Source: Rosenbergiella gaditana (GTDB lineage Bacteria; Pseudomonadota; Gammaproteobacteria; Enterobacterales; Enterobacteriaceae). From it: 64,000 bases of DNA. Numbering within the stretch: the stretch's first letter is position 1; each line of letters opens with the position of its first letter. The DNA is taken from NCBI RefSeq assembly GCF_018494065.1, contig NZ_JABBFR010000014.1, positions 1 through 64,000 on the forward strand, given 5' to 3'. Shown piece after piece: positions 61,886-64,000 of the stretch. The notes under the pieces were generated by a model. The model had not been told where the DNA came from. It did not search any database and was given only the letters and a program-made list of their open reading frames with translations. A program made the translations under genes and the position numbers.

Positions 61886-62761
61886 TTAGCCACCGACCAT
61901 GGTACCGCCGTTAGGATGGAGCACCTGACCACTGATGTAAGAAGAGTCTAGGCTTGCGAGGAAGACGTAAATTGGGCCGAGTTCAGACGGTTGCCCTGCA
62001 CGTCCCATTGGCGTTTCGTGACCAAATTTTTCCAGTAGTTCTGGATTGTAATCCCCTAAGGTAGCAGGTTGCAGTGGTGTCCATACTGGGCCAGGTGCCA
62101 CAGCGTTGACACGAATACCTTTGCCTGCGATTTGGTTGGACAGTGCGCGGGTAAAGCTGACGATAGCCCCTTTGGTCGCGGTGTAGTCGATCAACATTTG
62201 GGGACCGATATAGGCATTTACCGATGTCGTATTAATGATGCTGTCGTCTTCTTTGAGGTGCGGTAGAGCGGCTTTAGTGAGGAAGAAGATGCTATGGATG
62301 TTGGTATCAAAAGTGTTTAGCCACTGTTCGTCGCTCAGCGTAGTGAGGTCTTCGTTAGGGTATTGCGTACCCGCATTATTCACGAGAACATTTAACTTAC
62401 CAAACGCTTCAACCACATCAGCAATCAATTTACGGCAATTTTCGGCTTTACGTAAATCGACTGGGTAGATAGCACATTGTTGCCCTTCTTGTTCAATCAA
62501 TGCTTTGATTGAACGCGCATCGGCGGCCTCATCCTCATTGTTTGGAAGATAGGTGATGGCGACATCAGCGCCCTCGCGGGCAAAGTGTAGTGCAGCGGAA
62601 CGACCAATCCCACTATCGCCTCCGGTCACTAACGCCACTTTTCCTGCGAGCTTGCCACTGCCACGGTAATCTTCACGGATCATTTCCGCTTTTGGTGACA
62701 ATTTCGCTTCAGAACCTGGTAACTTTTGTGATTGCGCATGAATTTCTACTTTCTTGACCAT
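61886..62761 (-). CDS. Short-chain dehydrogenase/reductase (YghA/GsP39-like)
   Basis: The 291-residue NAD(P)-dependent enzyme has LVTGGDSGIGRSAALHFAREGADVAITY (TGxxxGIG), NVLVNNAGTQYP (NNAG), INTTSVNAYIGPQMLIDYTATKGAIVSFTRALSNQIAG (Ser-Tyr-Lys triad in TSV...YTATK) and VNAVAPGPVWTPLQPATL, ending SGQVLHPNGGTMVGG. The leader HAQSQKLPGSEAKLSPKAEM is typical of the group. It is paralogous to 52200-53075 and of the same length. Stress-linked aldehyde reduction is assumed; substrate unknown. It is 26 bp upstream of the AGE-family gene, same strand. Confidence 0.92.
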   Translation of the reverse strand: MVKKVEIHAQSQKLPGSEAKLSPKAEMIREDYRGSGKLAGKVALVTGGDSGIGRSAALHFAREGADVAITYLPNNEDEAADARSIKALIEQEGQQCAIYPVDLRKAENCRKLIADVVEAFGKLNVLVNNAGTQYPNEDLTTLSDEQWLNTFDTNIHSIFFLTKAALPHLKEDDSIINTTSVNAYIGPQMLIDYTATKGAIVSFTRALSNQIAGKGIRVNAVAPGPVWTPLQPATLGDYNPELLEKFGHETPMGRAGQPSELGPIYVFLASLDSSYISGQVLHPNGGTMVGG

Positions 62762-62887
62762 TTGTTAGCTCCGTTGTCAAATAAATTAGACTTAGGTTAA
62801 TAACTATAGTTGACGAAGATCACACTGGTCGGATGAATGATGAAAACTTTTTATCAATATGTAAATGGCCCCGCAGGGCCGTAACAA

Positions 62888-64000
62888 TTAAGGGTTATCA
62901 GGAAGGGTGTAGGCAATCACATAATCACCCACATTAGTGCGCATAAAGTGGTGACCTCCGGCCATAATCACCAGGTATTGCTTACCTCCTGCTGAATAGG
63001 TCATCGGTGTCGCTTGTCCCCCAGCGGGCAAGGTATCGCTCCACACTTCTTTACCTGTACGGTTATCAAAGGCACGAATTTTATTATCCGTGGTCGCCGC
63101 AACAAAGGTTAACCCCCCAGCGGTGATGATTGGACCACCGTTGTTTGGTGTTCCGACATTGATGGGCATATGGGTTGGAAGACCGAAAGGACCGTTCTTC
63201 TCACCGCTGCCTAACGGATGTTGCCATAACACTTTGCGGGTATGCATATCGATCGCCGTAATCATGCCGTAAGGTGGTTCATTGCACAGCATCTGCGTAC
63301 TATTTAGATAGAATGGAGACACTTGAATCGCATAGGGTGTATCCGCCATGGCACCATTACCTTCTGCGCCACCGCCTCCAGACTTATACTTCGCCGAGTC
63401 GATAGATTGCAGGCCTAACTTGTCGGCTTTTTTACGCGTAATCAACTGGTCATACATTGGTGTGTTATTCCAGTTAGCAATCAGTACGCCGTTTTGCGGG
63501 TTGTAGGCCACACTGCCCCAGTCGCTTCCGCCATTGTACCCTGGGTATTCAATCCAAGGCTTATCTAAACTCGGAGGCGTAAATTCCCCCTGGTAACGTG
63601 CTTGACGGAACTTAATACGACAGGCTAGCTGATCAAACAGAGTCAGCCCCCACATTTTACGTTCGCTCAGATCTGGGAAACCTAGACGTGGCATACCGAC
63701 TGACCAAGGCTGTGTCGATGCACGAGGATCTTCTTTTACTACCGCCGCAGGGGCCGCTTTTTCTTCAACTGGCGTTAAAGACTTACCGGTTTCACGATTG
63801 AGCACGAAAGTTTGCCCACGTTTAGTTGGCACAATAATCGCCGGTATCGTCGACCCATTGGGTCCAGGGAAATCCAATAATGTAGGTTGTGAGCCAATAT
63901 CATAATCCCAAACATCTTTATGAACAGTTTGGAATACCCAGCGTACTTCGCCGGTGTTAACATCAATCGCAACAATGGATGAGGAGACCTTATTCTCATT
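62888..64000 (-). CDS. gcd: Quinoprotein glucose dehydrogenase, C-terminal part (runs off window)
   Basis: The frame is open from the right edge and ends at TAA 62888, about 370 residues. It shows the PQQ beta-propeller pattern of membrane Gcd: WDYDIGSQPTLLDFPGPNGSTIPAIIVPTKRGQTFVLNRETGK, then PSLDKPWIEYPGYNGGSDWGSVAYNPQNGVLIANWNNTPMY, ITAGGLTFVAATTDNKIRAFDNRTGKEVWSDTLPAGGQATPMTYSAGGKQYLVIMAGGHH near the end. It oxidises periplasmic glucose to gluconolactone, passing electrons to ubiquinone. The N-terminal membrane helices and first blades lie outside. An internal Met at 63877 is not the start. Confidence 0.96.
   Translation of the reverse strand, partial: NENKVSSSIVAIDVNTGEVRWVFQTVHKDVWDYDIGSQPTLLDFPGPNGSTIPAIIVPTKRGQTFVLNRETGKSLTPVEEKAAPAAVVKEDPRASTQPWSVGMPRLGFPDLSERKMWGLTLFDQLACRIKFRQARYQGEFTPPSLDKPWIEYPGYNGGSDWGSVAYNPQNGVLIANWNNTPMYDQLITRKKADKLGLQSIDSAKYKSGGGGAEGNGAMADTPYAIQVSPFYLNSTQMLCNEPPYGMITAIDMHTRKVLWQHPLGSGEKNGPFGLPTHMPINVGTPNNGGPIITAGGLTFVAATTDNKIRAFDNRTGKEVWSDTLPAGGQATPMTYSAGGKQYLVIMAGGHHFMRTNVGDYVIAYTLPDNP

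Noticed and set aside
1..64000. CRISPR arrays, prophage, toxin-antitoxin or restriction systems
   Set aside because: No regularly spaced direct repeats, phage structural or integrase genes, or paired toxin-antitoxin ORFs were seen. The only mobile signals are degraded IS1 and IS3 pieces.

Overview
The window looks like chromosomal DNA of a gammaproteobacterium in the Enterobacterales, most likely the family Erwiniaceae. Three things point there: a zeaxanthin-diglucoside carotenoid cluster ordered crtE-X-Y-I-B with a convergent crtZ (the Pantoea/Erwinia arrangement), many enterobacterial orthologues (gsiABCD, cbl, lpxL, zitB, copA, hmuRSTUV, a YtfJ-like protein), and a quinoprotein glucose dehydrogenase running off the right edge. 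Base composition appears moderate, near 50% GC, which is low for Pantoea and would fit Tatumella- or Rosenbergiella-like relatives. That genus guess is inference only. Nothing in the window shows a plasmid origin or a phage.

Layout. 1-1743 is a strongly AT-rich chaperone-usher fimbrial operon read leftward (pilin, chaperone, start of the usher), followed by about 770 bp of AT-rich upstream DNA and an IS3-family relic. 2.9-4.7 kb has a divergent LysR/DoxX pair and a frameshifted VOC gene. 4.9-11.2 kb is the carotenoid cluster, preceded by a YtfJ-like secreted protein. 11.9-18.5 kb is an accessory patch. It holds a broken MFS gene carrying an IS3 orfA piece, a lactate-permease-family transporter, an orphan 84-residue ORF in AT-rich DNA, a perfect 17-bp inverted repeat, a PqaA-like secreted protein, a broken unrecognised gene, and nested IS1 and IS3 relics.

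18.6-24.3 kb is a complete Opp/Dpp-type peptide ABC operon. After tRNA-Ile(CAU) comes a set that reads as glutathione uptake and turnover: a YtfP-like gamma-glutamylcyclotransferase-fold protein, a Nit1-type amidase and gsiABCD. 31.7-38.6 kb mixes single genes (GNAT, LpxL, YceI, a truncated luciferase-like monooxygenase, cupin, Cbl, GH3 beta-glucosidase) with a 46-residue unannotated ORF. 38.6-44.7 kb is the heme uptake operon hmuRSTUV behind a Fur-box-like site.

44.9-53.8 kb has a metallophosphoesterase, a frameshifted Nudix gene, an XRE regulator/methyltransferase pair, an Old Yellow Enzyme with an ArsR regulator, a 45-residue membrane miniprotein, a fused dihydroxyacetone kinase, an SDR and a TerC protein. 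54.0-64.0 kb has a polyol dehydrogenase next to a SemiSWEET-like transporter, a DUF1275 protein, a zinc exporter with a convergent SmtB-type sensor, a copper ATPase with a CueR-type promoter, an AGE-family epimerase, a second SDR and gcd.

The gene set suggests a pigmented, plant- or insect-associated bacterium with sugar and polyol oxidation, peptide, glutathione and heme scavenging, and metal homeostasis. Most genes are ordinary. The points worth a second look are the small orphan ORFs, the glutathione gene neighbourhood, the polyol dehydrogenase/SemiSWEET pair, the perfect inverted repeat, the possible invertible segment upstream of the pilin, and the layered gene decay around 12-18 kb. I did not see a clear, wholly new multi-gene system.
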